Source: Streptomyces sp. NBC_01298
GTDB taxonomy: Bacteria; Actinomycetota; Actinomycetes; Streptomycetales; Streptomycetaceae
DNA length: 64,000 nucleotides
NCBI RefSeq assembly: GCF_035978755.1
Contig: NZ_CP108414.1
Span: 6,448,001-6,512,000, forward strand
Reading direction: 5' to 3'
Positions 29,809-38,358 of the stretch are shown here, piece after piece. The notes beneath the pieces were generated by a model that made no database searches, had not been told where the DNA came from, and was given only the letters and a program-made list of their open reading frames with translations. A program made the position numbers and the translations under genes. Position 1 is the stretch's first letter, and each line of letters begins with the position of its first letter.

Positions 29809-30261
29809 GAGTGGTCAGCTCTTTCACGCGGAGTGGTCGGCAGGAGACGTACGGAGAGCGTCGTCTTGTGTCGTACCGCGCAGACCGAAGGCCTGGGGGA
29901 GGTCGGTTTCGAGGTCCCGGAGGCTTTAGAGGGCCGGCGCGTTCTTCGCGCGGCAACACACCCGGTCGAAATCGTGGTCCTGACGGGAAGGCCAGAACGG
30001 CTCGAGGTCGCTGCGACCGGTCGAGGTGTGCGAGTAGCTGGCCATGGCCCCATTCAAGCAGATGTGACGGCCCCGGGGCAGACCCCGTCTCACCCTATGG
30101 AGCGGAATCCCATATTCCGTGATCACGGCATGAACGGACCATTGCAATCCCGACAAACCGTCACCCGCCCAGCGGTCCCCGCCACTCCATTCCGGTCGAC
30201 CCGTATCGCATCGTGAGCGGATCCGTCCCACTGCCCACGGCCCACGGCCCCGGCCCCCGGA
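29809..30261. other. Intergenic region upstream of the winged-helix gene
   Basis: About 450 bases separate the winged-helix regulator from the next gene. The region is AT-richer than its surroundings (for example CCCATATTCCGTGATCAC near 30108) and should hold the regulator promoter. Its only coding candidate is the 39-codon frame described separately. Confidence 0.6.
29926..30045 (-). CDS. Possible 39-residue leader peptide
   Basis: A short frame on the same strand as the winged-helix gene ends 117 bases before it. The peptide contains GRSDLEPFWPSRQDHDFDRV followed by CCRAKNAPAL. GGGG lies 2 bases before its ATG, a short spacing. Consecutive cysteine codons near its end recall attenuator leaders whose translation senses an amino acid. 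Composition and position support translation only weakly. Confidence 0.35.
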   Translation of the reverse strand: MASYSHTSTGRSDLEPFWPSRQDHDFDRVCCRAKNAPAL

Positions 30262-30546
30262 CTAGGCCTGGAAGCCGTCTGACATCCAGTCCGAGGTGTC
30301 GCGGTGGCGGCTCAGTCCCACGGCGTCGAACTCGTCCTCGCCCAGGCTCCTTCGCGCTCCCAGCCGCCGCAGGGCCTGGGAGATGGGGCTGACCCTTCGC
30401 GCGAACACGGCATCGAAGACCTCATCGGTCATCGGCAGGAGCGACAGGCCCTGGCCGAGCGGTACCACTCGGGACCCGGGGACCTCCCGCGACGCGGCGC
30501 GCAGCACCTCGTCGCCCGCGATGACCGCCTGCAATGCGTAACCCAC
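30262..30546 (-). CDS. Hypothetical protein downstream of glnII
   Basis: This 94-residue protein is not recognised. It opens GYALQAVIAGDEVLRAA, has VVPLGQGLSLLPMTDEVFDA and a C-terminal charged stretch with SLGEDEFDAV, and ends DWMSDGFQA. The folded, non-repetitive composition and GGGGGG 6 bases before the GTG support a real gene; an ATG at 30576 is the alternative start. A strong hairpin separates it from glnII, so it has its own promoter or depends on read-through. I recall a similar small gene next to glnII in other Streptomyces. Confidence 0.65.
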   Translation of the reverse strand: MGYALQAVIAGDEVLRAASREVPGSRVVPLGQGLSLLPMTDEVFDAVFARRVSPISQALRRLGARRSLGEDEFDAVGLSRHRDTSDWMSDGFQA

Positions 30547-30633
30547 TCGGAGCCCCCCAGATGGTCGGAGCCTCATCCTGCCGGACGGGCCGCGCATGAA
30601 CCCAGGTGCCTCCCGGCCCCGGGATCCCACCGA

Positions 30634-30679
30634 CACCACGGCGCCCGCCCTCCCCGGGGGGAGGACGGGCGCCGTGGTG
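30634..30679. terminator. Terminator hairpin of glnII
   Basis: The 22-bp arms, opening CACCACGGCGCCCG, pair with a single mismatch around a 2-base centre. It lies 23 bases after the glnII stop on the minus strand. Confidence 0.8.
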
Positions 30680-30701
30680 GTGTCAGGGGTGGCCGGCCGG
30701 G

Positions 30702-31721
30702 TCAGACCAGGCCGTCCTTCTCCAGGGCGGTGCAGCAGGTGTCCGTGATGAGGCGGGTCACCACGTACGGGTCCACGTTCGCGTTCGGGCGGCGGTCCTC
30801 GATGTAGCCCTTGCCGTCCTTCTCGACCTGCCACGGGATGCGGACCGAGGCGCCGCGGTCCGAGACGCCGTAGCTGTACTCGTTCCACGGGGCGGTCTCG
30901 TGCAGGCCCGTCAGACGCTCGTCGATGCCCGCGCCGTAGTTCTTGACGTGGTCCAGCGGCTTGCTGCCCTCGCCCAGCGACTCGGCGGCGCAGATGATCG
31001 CACGGTAGTCCTCGCGCATCGCCTTCGTGGAGAAGTTGGTGTGCGCGCCCGCGCCGTTCCAGTCGCCCTTGACCGGCTTCGGGTTCAGCGTCGCGGAGAC
31101 GTTGAAGTCCTCGGCGGTGCGGTAGAGCAGCCAGCGCGCGATCCACAGCTGGTCGGAGACCTCCAGCGGGCCGACCGGGCCGACCTGGAACTCCCACTGG
31201 CCGGGCATGACCTCGGCGTTGATGCCGGAGATGGCCAGGCCCGCCGCGAGGCAGTGGTCCAGGTGCTTCTCGACGATGTCGCGGCCGAAGATCTCGTCCG
31301 AGCCGACGCCGCAGTAGTAGCCGCCCTGCGCGGCCGGGAAGCCGTTGACCGGGAAGCCGAGCGGGCGGGTGCCGTCGAAGAAGGTGTACTCCTGCTCGAT
31401 GCCGTAGATCGGCGCCTGAGCGGCGAACTTCTCGGCGATCGGACGCAGCAGCGCGCGGGTGTTCGACTCGTGCGGGGTCATGTCGATGTTCAGGACCTCG
31501 CACAGGACGAGGACGTTGTCGCCGCCGCGGATCGGGTCCGGGCAGGTGAACACCGGCTGGAGTACGCGGTCGGAGGCGTGGCCCTCGGCCTGGTTGGTGC
31601 TCGAACCGTCGAAGCCCCAGATCGGCAGCGCGTCGCCGTCCGCCATGATCTTGGTCTTGGAGCGCAGCTTCGCCGTCGGCTCGGTTCCGTCGATCCAGAT
31701 GTACTCAGCCTTGTAGCTCAC
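30702..31721 (-). CDS. glnII: Glutamine synthetase type II (GlnII)
   Basis: This enzyme makes glutamine from glutamate, ammonia and ATP. It is the eukaryote-like type II form, 339 residues, heat-labile and not adenylylated in known actinomycetes. Motifs are IWGFDGSSTNQAEG, YGIEQEYTFFDGTRPLGFP, MPGQWEFQVGP, NGAGAHTNFSTKAMR and the C-terminal RPNANVDPY. I chose the GTG giving SYKAEYIWIDGT, because AAGGA lies 8 bases upstream and this matches the family N-terminus; an ATG three codons earlier would overlap that site. A four-half-site GlnR box lies about 150-185 bases upstream, so it should be induced by GlnR when nitrogen is scarce. Confidence 0.96.
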   Translation of the reverse strand: MSYKAEYIWIDGTEPTAKLRSKTKIMADGDALPIWGFDGSSTNQAEGHASDRVLQPVFTCPDPIRGGDNVLVLCEVLNIDMTPHESNTRALLRPIAEKFAAQAPIYGIEQEYTFFDGTRPLGFPVNGFPAAQGGYYCGVGSDEIFGRDIVEKHLDHCLAAGLAISGINAEVMPGQWEFQVGPVGPLEVSDQLWIARWLLYRTAEDFNVSATLNPKPVKGDWNGAGAHTNFSTKAMREDYRAIICAAESLGEGSKPLDHVKNYGAGIDERLTGLHETAPWNEYSYGVSDRGASVRIPWQVEKDGKGYIEDRRPNANVDPYVVTRLITDTCCTALEKDGLV

Positions 31722-31867
31722 GGGCCCCATCCTTCGGTGCGTCGCTCCGGCGCAGACTCTGCGGGTGCTGCGCTGCGTCCTGCGGATCGCGTACGGCGGT
31801 TCACGTCCCTGTGGCTCGCGTACTGCGAATTCGTTCTGCGGTGTTGACCGCAGAGTGCCCGCTCGCG

Positions 31868-31905
31868 ATTTCTCTTCCGTTGCCCGTGTGTGAACCCCGT
31901 GTTAC
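31868..31905 (-). promoter_or_regulatory. GlnR box of glnII
   Basis: On the minus strand the order is GTAAC-n6-TTCAC-n6-GCAAC-n6-GAAAT. The actinobacterial GlnR consensus is gTnAc-n6-GaAAc repeated, with 6-base gaps, and all three gaps are exactly 6. The matches are good at the first and last half-sites and weaker in the middle. Confidence 0.75.
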
Positions 31906-31982
31906 CGAGGTTTACGCCGCAGGTGGGCGTGGTCGAGAGGGTTGGCGTTCGGGCACCCGTCCGGGTGGGGCAGACTGAGCGG

Positions 31983-32930
31983 GTGAGCATTTCGTACGAT
32001 GTGACGCCCGCCGGAGATGCCGCCGCAGAGGCCGCTTCCGGGCCCCGCCCCCGGGTCGGGCTGCTGGGCACCGGCCCATGGGCCCACCGCACGCACGCCC
32101 CCGCCCTCGCCGCGCATCCCGGCTCAGAGTTCGTCGGAGTCTGGGGCCGGCGCCCCGAAGCCGCGGCCGAGCTGGCGCGCGAGTACGGGGTGAAGGTGTA
32201 CGAAGACCCCGACGCGCTGTTCGCCGACTGTGACGTCGTGGCCTTCGCCCTCCCGCCCGACGTGCAGGCCCCGCTCGCCGTGCGCGCGGCCGCCGCCGGC
32301 TGCCACCTCCTCCTCGACAAGCCCGTCGCCACGACACCGGCCGACGCCCGCGCGGTCGCCGCGGCCGTGGCCGAGCACCGGGTCGCCTCCGTCGTCTTCC
32401 TCACCCTGCGCTTCGCCGAGCCGACCGCCGGCTGGGTCGAGGAGCAGGCGGAGCGCACGGGCTGGTTCACCGCCGCCGCGCACTGGCTCGGCGCGGTCTT
32501 CCCGCCCGACGGCGAGCCCAGCGCCTACGCGGACTCGCCCTGGCGCAAGGCCAAGGGCGGGCTGTGGGACGTGGGCCCGCACGCCCTGTCCGTACTCATC
32601 CCGGTCCTCGGCGACGTCACCGGGGTCAGCGCCACCCGCGGCCCCGCCGACGTGGTGCAGCTGGCCCTGCGCCACGCCTCCGGCGCGGCCAGCACCGCCG
32701 TGCTCAGCCTCAGCGCCCCGCGCGCGGCCGCCGGGGTGGGGCTGGAACTGCGCGGGACCGCGGGCGTCTTCGGCCTGCCGGACTGGAGCAACGTCCCGGG
32801 GGCGTACGGCCGCGCCCTGGACGCGCTCCTCGCCTCGGCCCGCACCGGGGTGCCGGACGTACGGGGGGCGGAGTTCGGAGCCCGGCTGACGGAGATCCTG
32901 GCGGAGGCGGAGGCGCAGCTGCCGGAGTGA
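31983..32930 (+). CDS. Gfo/Idh/MocA-family oxidoreductase
   Basis: This 315-residue NAD(P)-dependent dehydrogenase-like protein has a Rossmann fold: RVGLLGTGPWAHRTHAPALA, then GVWGRRPEAAAELAREYGVK. The family lysine motif DKPVATTPADARAVA is present, and a shorter C-terminal sheet domain contains KGGLWDVGPHALSVL. The substrate, often a sugar or inositol derivative, cannot be told. I chose the GTG giving SISYDVTPAG. It is divergent from glnII and shares its upstream region, including the GlnR box, so nitrogen could affect it as well (speculative). Confidence 0.88.
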   Translation: MSISYDVTPAGDAAAEAASGPRPRVGLLGTGPWAHRTHAPALAAHPGSEFVGVWGRRPEAAAELAREYGVKVYEDPDALFADCDVVAFALPPDVQAPLAVRAAAAGCHLLLDKPVATTPADARAVAAAVAEHRVASVVFLTLRFAEPTAGWVEEQAERTGWFTAAAHWLGAVFPPDGEPSAYADSPWRKAKGGLWDVGPHALSVLIPVLGDVTGVSATRGPADVVQLALRHASGAASTAVLSLSAPRAAAGVGLELRGTAGVFGLPDWSNVPGAYGRALDALLASARTGVPDVRGAEFGARLTEILAEAEAQLPE

Positions 32931-32966
32931 GGCCGCCTCGGAGGGGCCCGCCGTCGTCGCGCGCCG

Positions 32967-33548
32967 CTATTTGATGACCGCGTTGGCCGCGATGATGGCC
33001 AGCCCGATCGTGGCGTCGGCGACCCCGATGAGCAGCGCCGAGGCGAGTTTGTAGCCGACCCTGAGGGCCACGAAGGCACCCCAGGCGAACAGCATCGCGG
33101 TGTTCACGCCCAGCCCGACGGCCGTGACCGCGTGCGAGTCCCAGTCGGCGAGTCCGGCGACGAGCAGGAGCAGGACCGTGGGCAGGGTGGCCGCGATCAT
33201 GGGCCACTCGTTCCACAGCGCCCGCCCGAGGATCCGCCACCGGTGACCGGCGGAGCCGGCCTGATGGGTGCTCATGTGGTGCGAGTAGCCGTGCGCGAGC
33301 CCGGCCGTGGCGGCGGTGACGAGCACCCAGCTGGCGTCGTAGAAGGGGGTGTACTCCCCGCCCTTCTGGTCGAGCGCCGCCAGCAGTCCGGACGCGAGCA
33401 CGGTCCCGTACACCCCGCCGAACATCCAGTCGGCGCCGCGCCGGGGCGGGGGGAGCGGGGGGAGCGCGGACACCGGGAGGCCCGGCGCCGCCGGTGGCGC
33501 CGGAGGCTCGCCGGGCGTGGTGGGCCGCGGGTGCTGTTGCTCGTTCAC
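32967..33548 (-). CDS. Hypothetical integral membrane protein
   Basis: The 193-residue protein has a Pro-rich cytoplasmic head (PTTPGEPPAPPAAPGLP) and about five membrane helices, including MFGGVYGTVLASGLLAALD, WVLVTAATAGLAHGYSHHM, IAATLPTVLLLLVAGLA and ALLIGVADATIGLAIIAANA. The His cluster HGYSHHMSTHQ between helices could bind metal. The GTG start has AAGGA 7 bases upstream, preferred over an ATG 8 codons earlier. It lies between convergent and divergent genes without operon partners. Function is not known. Confidence 0.75.
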   Translation of the reverse strand: MNEQQHPRPTTPGEPPAPPAAPGLPVSALPPLPPPRRGADWMFGGVYGTVLASGLLAALDQKGGEYTPFYDASWVLVTAATAGLAHGYSHHMSTHQAGSAGHRWRILGRALWNEWPMIAATLPTVLLLLVAGLADWDSHAVTAVGLGVNTAMLFAWGAFVALRVGYKLASALLIGVADATIGLAIIAANAVIK

Positions 33549-33756
33549 TACGGATCCTTTGGTGCGGTACATCCCCTTTGTGCCGGCCTCACCCTACGAG
33601 GCGCGGGATGGGGCCGGTGTGAAGGCTGCGACGGGGCGCCGTGAAGGTCCCGACGCGGCGGGACCGCGACCCGCGGGACCGCGACGTGTCGGAGCGAGGC
33701 CCATCCCGTCGGCGTAGCGGCGGAATACCGTGGATCGCGGGCGACTTGAACCCCGC

Positions 33757-34464
33757 ATGGCAACTCTTGGACTCATCGGAAGCGGCAACATCGGAAGCAC
33801 CCTCGCGCGGCTCGCCGTGGACGCGGGGCTGGACGTGGTCCTCAGCAACTCCAGAGGGCCGCAGACGCTGGACGCCCTGGTCGCGGAGCTCGGCCCGCGG
33901 GCCCGGGCCGCCACCCCGGCCGAGGCGGCCGCGGCCGGCGACTGGGTCGTGGCCACCATCCCGCTGGGGCACTACCGCGAGCTGCCCGCCGACGCGCTGG
34001 CGGGCAAGGTCGTCCTCGACACGCTCAACTACTACCCCCAGCGGGACGGGGTCTTCCCCGCCCTGGAGGCCGAGGAGACCACCACCAGCGCGCTCGTCCA
34101 GGAACACCTGGCCGGGGCGCAGGTCGTCAAGGCGTTCAACAACATCTACTTCAAGCACCTGCTGGCCCTCGCCCGCCCGGCCGGCTCCCCGGACCGCTCG
34201 GCCCTGCCGATCGCCGGCGAGGACCCGGCCGCCCGCGCGTCCGCCACCCGCCTCCTCGACCTGCTCGGCTACGACGCGGTCGACGCGGGGGAACTCGCGG
34301 AGAGCTGGCGCCTCCAGCGCGACACGCCCGTGTACGTGCTCCCGTACGCCGAGGACCTGTCCCGTCCGGGCGGCCTCCCCGAGGACCCGGGGACCGTCGC
34401 CGACGCGGCGGCCGTCCGCGCCGCCCTGGCGAAGGCGGTCCGGCCGGCGGGCTCCGCCGGATGA
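33757..34464 (+). CDS. NADPH-dependent F420-reductase-like oxidoreductase
   Basis: This 235-residue Rossmann protein belongs to the NADP-oxidoreductase, coenzyme F420-dependent family (PF03807). It shows LGLIGSGNIGSTLARLAVDA and VVLSNSRGPQTLDAL at the nucleotide site, then VVATIPLGHY, LDTLNYYPQRDG and VVKAFNNIYFKHL. Such proteins transfer hydride between NADP and F420 or act on related substrates. The gene overlaps the next one by 4 bases (ATGA), so the two NADPH-dependent proteins are made together. The start ATG gives MATLGLIG; an ATG 9 codons upstream is less likely. Confidence 0.85.
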   Translation: MATLGLIGSGNIGSTLARLAVDAGLDVVLSNSRGPQTLDALVAELGPRARAATPAEAAAAGDWVVATIPLGHYRELPADALAGKVVLDTLNYYPQRDGVFPALEAEETTTSALVQEHLAGAQVVKAFNNIYFKHLLALARPAGSPDRSALPIAGEDPAARASATRLLDLLGYDAVDAGELAESWRLQRDTPVYVLPYAEDLSRPGGLPEDPGTVADAAAVRAALAKAVRPAGSAG

Positions 34465-35423
34465 GGATCCTGACGGTCGGAGCCGGCGCCGCGGGCGGCT
34501 ACTTCGGCGCGCGCCTCGCCCGGGCGGGGGAGGACGTCACCTTCCTGGTCCGCCCCCGGCGGGCCGAGGTCCTGCGGGCGCGCGGACTGCGGGTGAGCGG
34601 GCCGGGGGAGGAGATCGCGTTCGCCCCGCGGCTCGTCACCGCCGACGCGCTGGAGGGGGCGGATGCGCCGGAGGGGGCGGGTCCGCGGGAGGGGGCCTAC
34701 GACCTCGTCCTGCTGTCCGTGAAGTCCACCTCCCTCGAAGCGGCCGTCCGGGACCTCGCGCCGGCGGTCGGTCCCGGGACGGCGATCCTGCCCCTGCTCA
34801 ACGGTATGGCCCACCTCGACCACCTCGCGGACCGGTTCGGGGACGCGGCGGTGCTCGGCGGAGTGGCCAAGGTGGTTACCACCCTGAACGAGCACGGCGA
34901 CATCCTCCGGATGGCCCCGCCCACCGTGGTGCTCACCGGCGAACGCGACGGCCGTCCCTCGGAGCGGGTGGACGCCATCCGCGCGGTGCTGGCCGGTGCG
35001 GGGATCGACAGTCCCGAAGTACCCGACATCGTCGGCGCCATGTGGCACAAGTGGGTCTTCATCACCACCCTGGTGGCGGTGACCTCCCTGGCGCGCGGAG
35101 CCGTCGGCGAGATCAACGCCGTGCCCGGCGGGACCGGGTTCGGCCTCGCGGTCCTCGCCGAGGCGGCCGCGGTGTCGGCCGCCGCCGGGTACCCGGTCCC
35201 GGAGCCGGAACTCGCCTTCACCGCGCGGACGCTGGCCGCCCCGGACTCGCCGCTGACCCCGTCGCTGTACCGGGACCTGCTCGCCGGGCACCCGACCGAG
35301 GTCGAGCACGTGCTCGGCGACCTGTCCGCCCGGGCCCGCGGTCTCGGCGTCCCCACCCCGTTCCTGGACCTCGCCGCACTCCAACTCCGGGTCCATCAGA
35401 CGCGGGTGACGGCGGGGGAGTAG
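34461..35423 (+). CDS. 2-dehydropantoate 2-reductase (ApbA/PanE family)
   Basis: The 320-residue protein fits the ketopantoate reductase family, which makes pantoate for coenzyme A using NADPH. It has ILTVGAGAAGGYFGARLARA, FLVRPRRAEVLRARGL, LLSVKSTSLEAAV, ILPLLNGMAHLD and the C-terminal catalytic-helix region MWHKWVFITTLVAVTSL and GHPTEVEHVLGDLSARA. Streptomyces often carry several paralogues, so a role in pantothenate synthesis is not certain. It is translationally coupled to the upstream F420-reductase-like gene. Confidence 0.87.
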   Translation: MRILTVGAGAAGGYFGARLARAGEDVTFLVRPRRAEVLRARGLRVSGPGEEIAFAPRLVTADALEGADAPEGAGPREGAYDLVLLSVKSTSLEAAVRDLAPAVGPGTAILPLLNGMAHLDHLADRFGDAAVLGGVAKVVTTLNEHGDILRMAPPTVVLTGERDGRPSERVDAIRAVLAGAGIDSPEVPDIVGAMWHKWVFITTLVAVTSLARGAVGEINAVPGGTGFGLAVLAEAAAVSAAAGYPVPEPELAFTARTLAAPDSPLTPSLYRDLLAGHPTEVEHVLGDLSARARGLGVPTPFLDLAALQLRVHQTRVTAGE

Positions 35424-35589
35424 GACGGCCGACGTGCGCCGTCCGTGCGGCCGGCCTCAGGGCCGGTCGCACGGACCCCTTCAGGGTGGCCTGGGGGTCT
35501 GGTCAGGGTGATCACCGATGGGCAACGCGCGGTGGGTGGCGGACTGTTGGTGTCAGAGCCCGTCGAGTCGCCTCCTCCAGGAGCCACCG

Positions 35590-36699
35590 ATGAACGCACG
35601 CCCCCGCACCCTTCGCCGGATCGCCGTCACCGGCATCGCCCTGGCGGCCCTCACCGTCGGCGCGGGCGCTCCCGCCGCACTGGCCTCGCCCGGTGGGCCC
35701 GGCAGCTCCGCGTCGGCCACGGTCCACGGCCCGGGGGCGGCCGCCCATGACCCCGCCGCGCTGCGGGCCCTGCTGGCGTCCCTGCCCGACGAGGTCTCCA
35801 CGGGGGCCCTGGTGCGGCTGTCCGGCGCGGGGCAGCGCACACCGTGGACGGGTACCGCCGGGCCGGTCGCCGCGGACGCGGACATCCCGATCGGCAGTGT
35901 CACCAAGCTGTTCACGAACGCCCTGGTGCTGCGCTCCGTCGCGGAGCACCGGATCGAGATCGACGCACCCGTGCGCCGCTACCTGCCCGACCTGATACCG
36001 GACGCCTATGCGGCGGTGACCGTACGGCAGCTCATGGACCACACCGCCGACCTGCCGATGCTCACCAGCGAGTCCGCCGATCCGCGCACCATGGTGCTCG
36101 ACACGTTCGCGGCGGACGCGGCCGCCCGGCCGGACCGCATACCGGCCCCGGGCACGGTCCAGCAGTACAACGGGACGAACTCCTTCGTCGCCGGCCTGCT
36201 CGTGGAGCGGATATCCGGCCGGACCTACGAGGAGGAACTGCAGCGCGCCATCGTGCGCCCCCTGGGGCTGCGCCAGACCCGGATGTCGGCGGATCCGCGG
36301 ATGGCCAGGTTCTGGGCGGAGGGCGGCCTGGACTCCACCGCGGCCGACCTGGACCGCTTCATGGCCGCGCTGCTGGGCGGCCGGCTGCTGCCGCCCGCGC
36401 AGCAGCGGCACCTGTACGAGGTCCCGGACGTGCCCTACGGCCAGGGGAAGAACTGCCTCTCGGGGAAGGCCTGCTTCAGCGCGGCCGGCCTGATGCGCTA
36501 CGAGACGGGCGACACCGTGGTCTGGGGCAAGACGGGCTCGGGCCCCGGCTGGTCGACCGGCGTCTTCGCCACCGAACAGGCCGGCCGCCGGCTCGTCTAC
36601 GCCTTCAACCCGAAGCCCGGCGCGTCCAGGGACCAGCAGATCGATCGCGTCGTGCAGTTCGTGAACGCGGGCTTCGCGGACCAGCCCGGCACGGCCTAG
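35590..36699 (+). CDS. Secreted serine hydrolase (class C beta-lactamase/D-Ala-D-Ala carboxypeptidase family)
   Basis: This 369-residue exported protein has a signal peptide (RPRTLRRIAVTGIALAALTV, cleavage near PAALAS). The penicillin-binding fold shows S103-V-T-K106 in IGSVTKLFTN, the second motif Y193-N194-G in VQQYNGTNSF, and K-T-G in WGKTGSGPG. A cysteine pair (KNCLSGKACF) may form a disulfide. Relatives cut peptidoglycan peptides, esters or D-peptides; true beta-lactamase activity is not implied. The start has AGGAG upstream. Its stop codon shares CCTAGG with the stop of the convergent arsC-like gene. Confidence 0.88.
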   Translation: MNARPRTLRRIAVTGIALAALTVGAGAPAALASPGGPGSSASATVHGPGAAAHDPAALRALLASLPDEVSTGALVRLSGAGQRTPWTGTAGPVAADADIPIGSVTKLFTNALVLRSVAEHRIEIDAPVRRYLPDLIPDAYAAVTVRQLMDHTADLPMLTSESADPRTMVLDTFAADAAARPDRIPAPGTVQQYNGTNSFVAGLLVERISGRTYEEELQRAIVRPLGLRQTRMSADPRMARFWAEGGLDSTAADLDRFMAALLGGRLLPPAQQRHLYEVPDVPYGQGKNCLSGKACFSAAGLMRYETGDTVVWGKTGSGPGWSTGVFATEQAGRRLVYAFNPKPGASRDQQIDRVVQFVNAGFADQPGTA

Positions 36700-37079
36700 G
36701 CCCGGGAGCCCGACGTGCGGGAGAGGGCTTCGCGGACGGCTTCGTCCGAGCGGGCCACCAGGGCCGTGCCGTCCTCGGCGGTGATGATCGGGCGCTGGAT
36801 CAGCTTCGGGTGCGCCGCGAGGTGGCTGATCCAGGCGCCGCGGGACTGCTCGGTCTCCTCGCGCGGGAGTTCCCGGACGCCCGTCTCCTTGGCCAGCGGG
36901 TCCGAGGTGCGGGTGATGTCCCAGGGCTCCAGGCCCAGCCGGCCCAGGACCTCGCGGATCTCAGCCTCGGAGGGCACGTCCTCCAGGTAGCGGCGGACGG
37001 TGTACTCGGCGCCCTCCGCGTCCAGCAGGGTCAGCGCGCTACGGCACTTCGAGCAGGCGGGATTGATCCAGATCTCCAT
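36696..37079 (-). CDS. ArsC/Spx-family reductase-like protein
   Basis: The 127-residue thioredoxin-fold protein has EIWINPACSKCRSALTLLDA at the N-terminus, where the first Cys is the catalytic residue of ArsC. It continues with YTVRRYLEDVPSEAEIREVL and TGVRELPREE, then RPIITAEDG. The family reduces arsenate with glutathione or glutaredoxin, but actinobacterial members without other ars genes often have unknown substrates. No arsR or arsB is nearby. It is convergent with the serine hydrolase gene and overlaps it by four bases. Confidence 0.82.
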   Translation of the reverse strand: MEIWINPACSKCRSALTLLDAEGAEYTVRRYLEDVPSEAEIREVLGRLGLEPWDITRTSDPLAKETGVRELPREETEQSRGAWISHLAAHPKLIQRPIITAEDGTALVARSDEAVREALSRTSGSRA

Positions 37080-37185
37080 GCCCGAAATCTTAGCCAGGCG
37101 TCGTCTGGCCAGGTCCTTTGTCAGTGGTCGCCGGTAAAATTCAAGGAGAAGGACAGGACGCCAACTTGCCTTTGGGAGGCTGTAG

Positions 37186-37449
37186 ATGGCCACTGCCATG
37201 ACCCTGCACACCATCGAGCCCGTCAAGAAGAAGCCGCTGCCGGCGGGGCTGCCCCGGGAGTGGTACGAGAGCCACAACCGGCGGCTGAAGGCGATGCGGC
37301 TCGCGATATCGCTGCTCGACTCCGGCACGTATGACGTACAGCGCGCCACCAACCGCAAGATCCGCACGATGGCCGTCCGGACGGGCATCCGCCGGCCGTC
37401 GAACGTCACCTGCAAGATGGTCCGCTCCTTCATCCGCGACGCCGGGTAG
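37186..37449 (+). CDS. Small basic hypothetical protein
   Basis: This 87-residue protein is not recognised. It is rich in Arg and Lys, with LPREWYESHNRRLKAMRLAI followed by SLLDSGTYDVQRATNRKIR, and ends MVRSFIRDAG. A good ribosome-binding site (GGGAGGC) lies 5 bases before the ATG. The even, non-repetitive composition and strict third-position GC support a real gene. A nucleic-acid-binding role is possible from the charge but is not shown. Confidence 0.7.
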   Translation: MATAMTLHTIEPVKKKPLPAGLPREWYESHNRRLKAMRLAISLLDSGTYDVQRATNRKIRTMAVRTGIRRPSNVTCKMVRSFIRDAG

Positions 37450-37452
37450 GCC

Positions 37453-38238
37453 TCAGCCCGCCTCGGGGACCTTCGGGAACCTGAAGCCGTAGCCCTGCTC
37501 CTTGAGCCACGGCAGCAGCTTTTCGAGGGCCTCGACGGACTGGGAGCGGTCGCCGCCCCCGTCGTGCATGAGGATCGTCGGCCCCTTGGTCTTCAGCTGC
37601 TCCTGCACGGCGCTGACGATCTTGTCCGCGCCGGGCCGGTTGAAGTCGCCGGGGTCGACGTTCCAGCCGAGGTTGGCCATCCCGCCGCGGGCGGCGATCT
37701 CGCGGCTCTCGGGGGTGAAGGCGCCGCCGGGGGCGCGGTAGTGCCAGACGCGGGCGGAGCCGCTCGCCTCGTCGATCATCCGCTTCGCGTCCATGATCTG
37801 CTTCTCCTGATACGCCACGTCCTTCTTGTCCATGGCCGTGTCGTGGCTGACCGCGTGGTCGCACAGCCGGTGGCCGGCCGACACGATCTCCTTCACCAGG
37901 TCCGGGTGCCTCTTCGCGTTCGGCCCGGTCAGGCAGAAGGTGGCCTTCGCCTTATGGGCCTTGAGGAGTTCCAGTGCCTTCGGGGTCCACCTCGGGTCCG
38001 GGCCGTCGTCGAGGGTGAGGTTGACGACCTTGCCCCCGTCCGCGGCGGCGCGCGTCAGGGCCGAGCCCACCTGGAGCGGGGCGGGGGCCGCGATCTGCTG
38101 GTTCTTCGCCGAATCCGGTTCCGCCGCCGCGTCTTCCCCGGCGAGGCCGACCACGATCGAGCCGGTGATCAGGGCGACGGCGCCGGCCGCCGCGATCACC
38201 GCCGTGATCCGTTGGTTGTGCTTGTGCGGTGCGCGCAT
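37453..38238 (-). CDS. Polysaccharide deacetylase (NodB, CE4 family)
   Basis: This 261-residue protein has an N-terminal membrane anchor or signal (AVIAAAGAVALITGSIVVGL) and a NodB catalytic domain. Motif 1 is LTLDDGPDPRW with D77-D78, motif 2 holds the metal histidines H128 and H132 (CDHAVSHD), motif 3 is HYRAPGGAFT and motif 5 is ILMHDGGG. These enzymes remove acetyl groups from N-acetylglucosamine in peptidoglycan or chitin. Motif 2 normally has NHxxxH; here it is DHxxxH. I chose the ATG giving MRAPHKHNQ. The stop faces a convergent small gene only 3 bases away. Confidence 0.92.
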   Translation of the reverse strand: MRAPHKHNQRITAVIAAAGAVALITGSIVVGLAGEDAAAEPDSAKNQQIAAPAPLQVGSALTRAAADGGKVVNLTLDDGPDPRWTPKALELLKAHKAKATFCLTGPNAKRHPDLVKEIVSAGHRLCDHAVSHDTAMDKKDVAYQEKQIMDAKRMIDEASGSARVWHYRAPGGAFTPESREIAARGGMANLGWNVDPGDFNRPGADKIVSAVQEQLKTKGPTILMHDGGGDRSQSVEALEKLLPWLKEQGYGFRFPKVPEAG

Positions 38239-38358
38239 CGAATGGGCCTCGGTTTCCGTGCTCGAAGGGCTGGAAGACCCGAGCAAAACACGGAAATTAA
38301 CCCAAATGGGTGCTTGCTGGCGCTTGTCACCGTTTGGTCATGTGATCAGTACGGCGCG

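Noticed and set aside
31722-31730. ATG three codons before the chosen glnII start
   Set aside because: The AAGGA site overlaps that ATG, and the family N-terminus fits the GTG.
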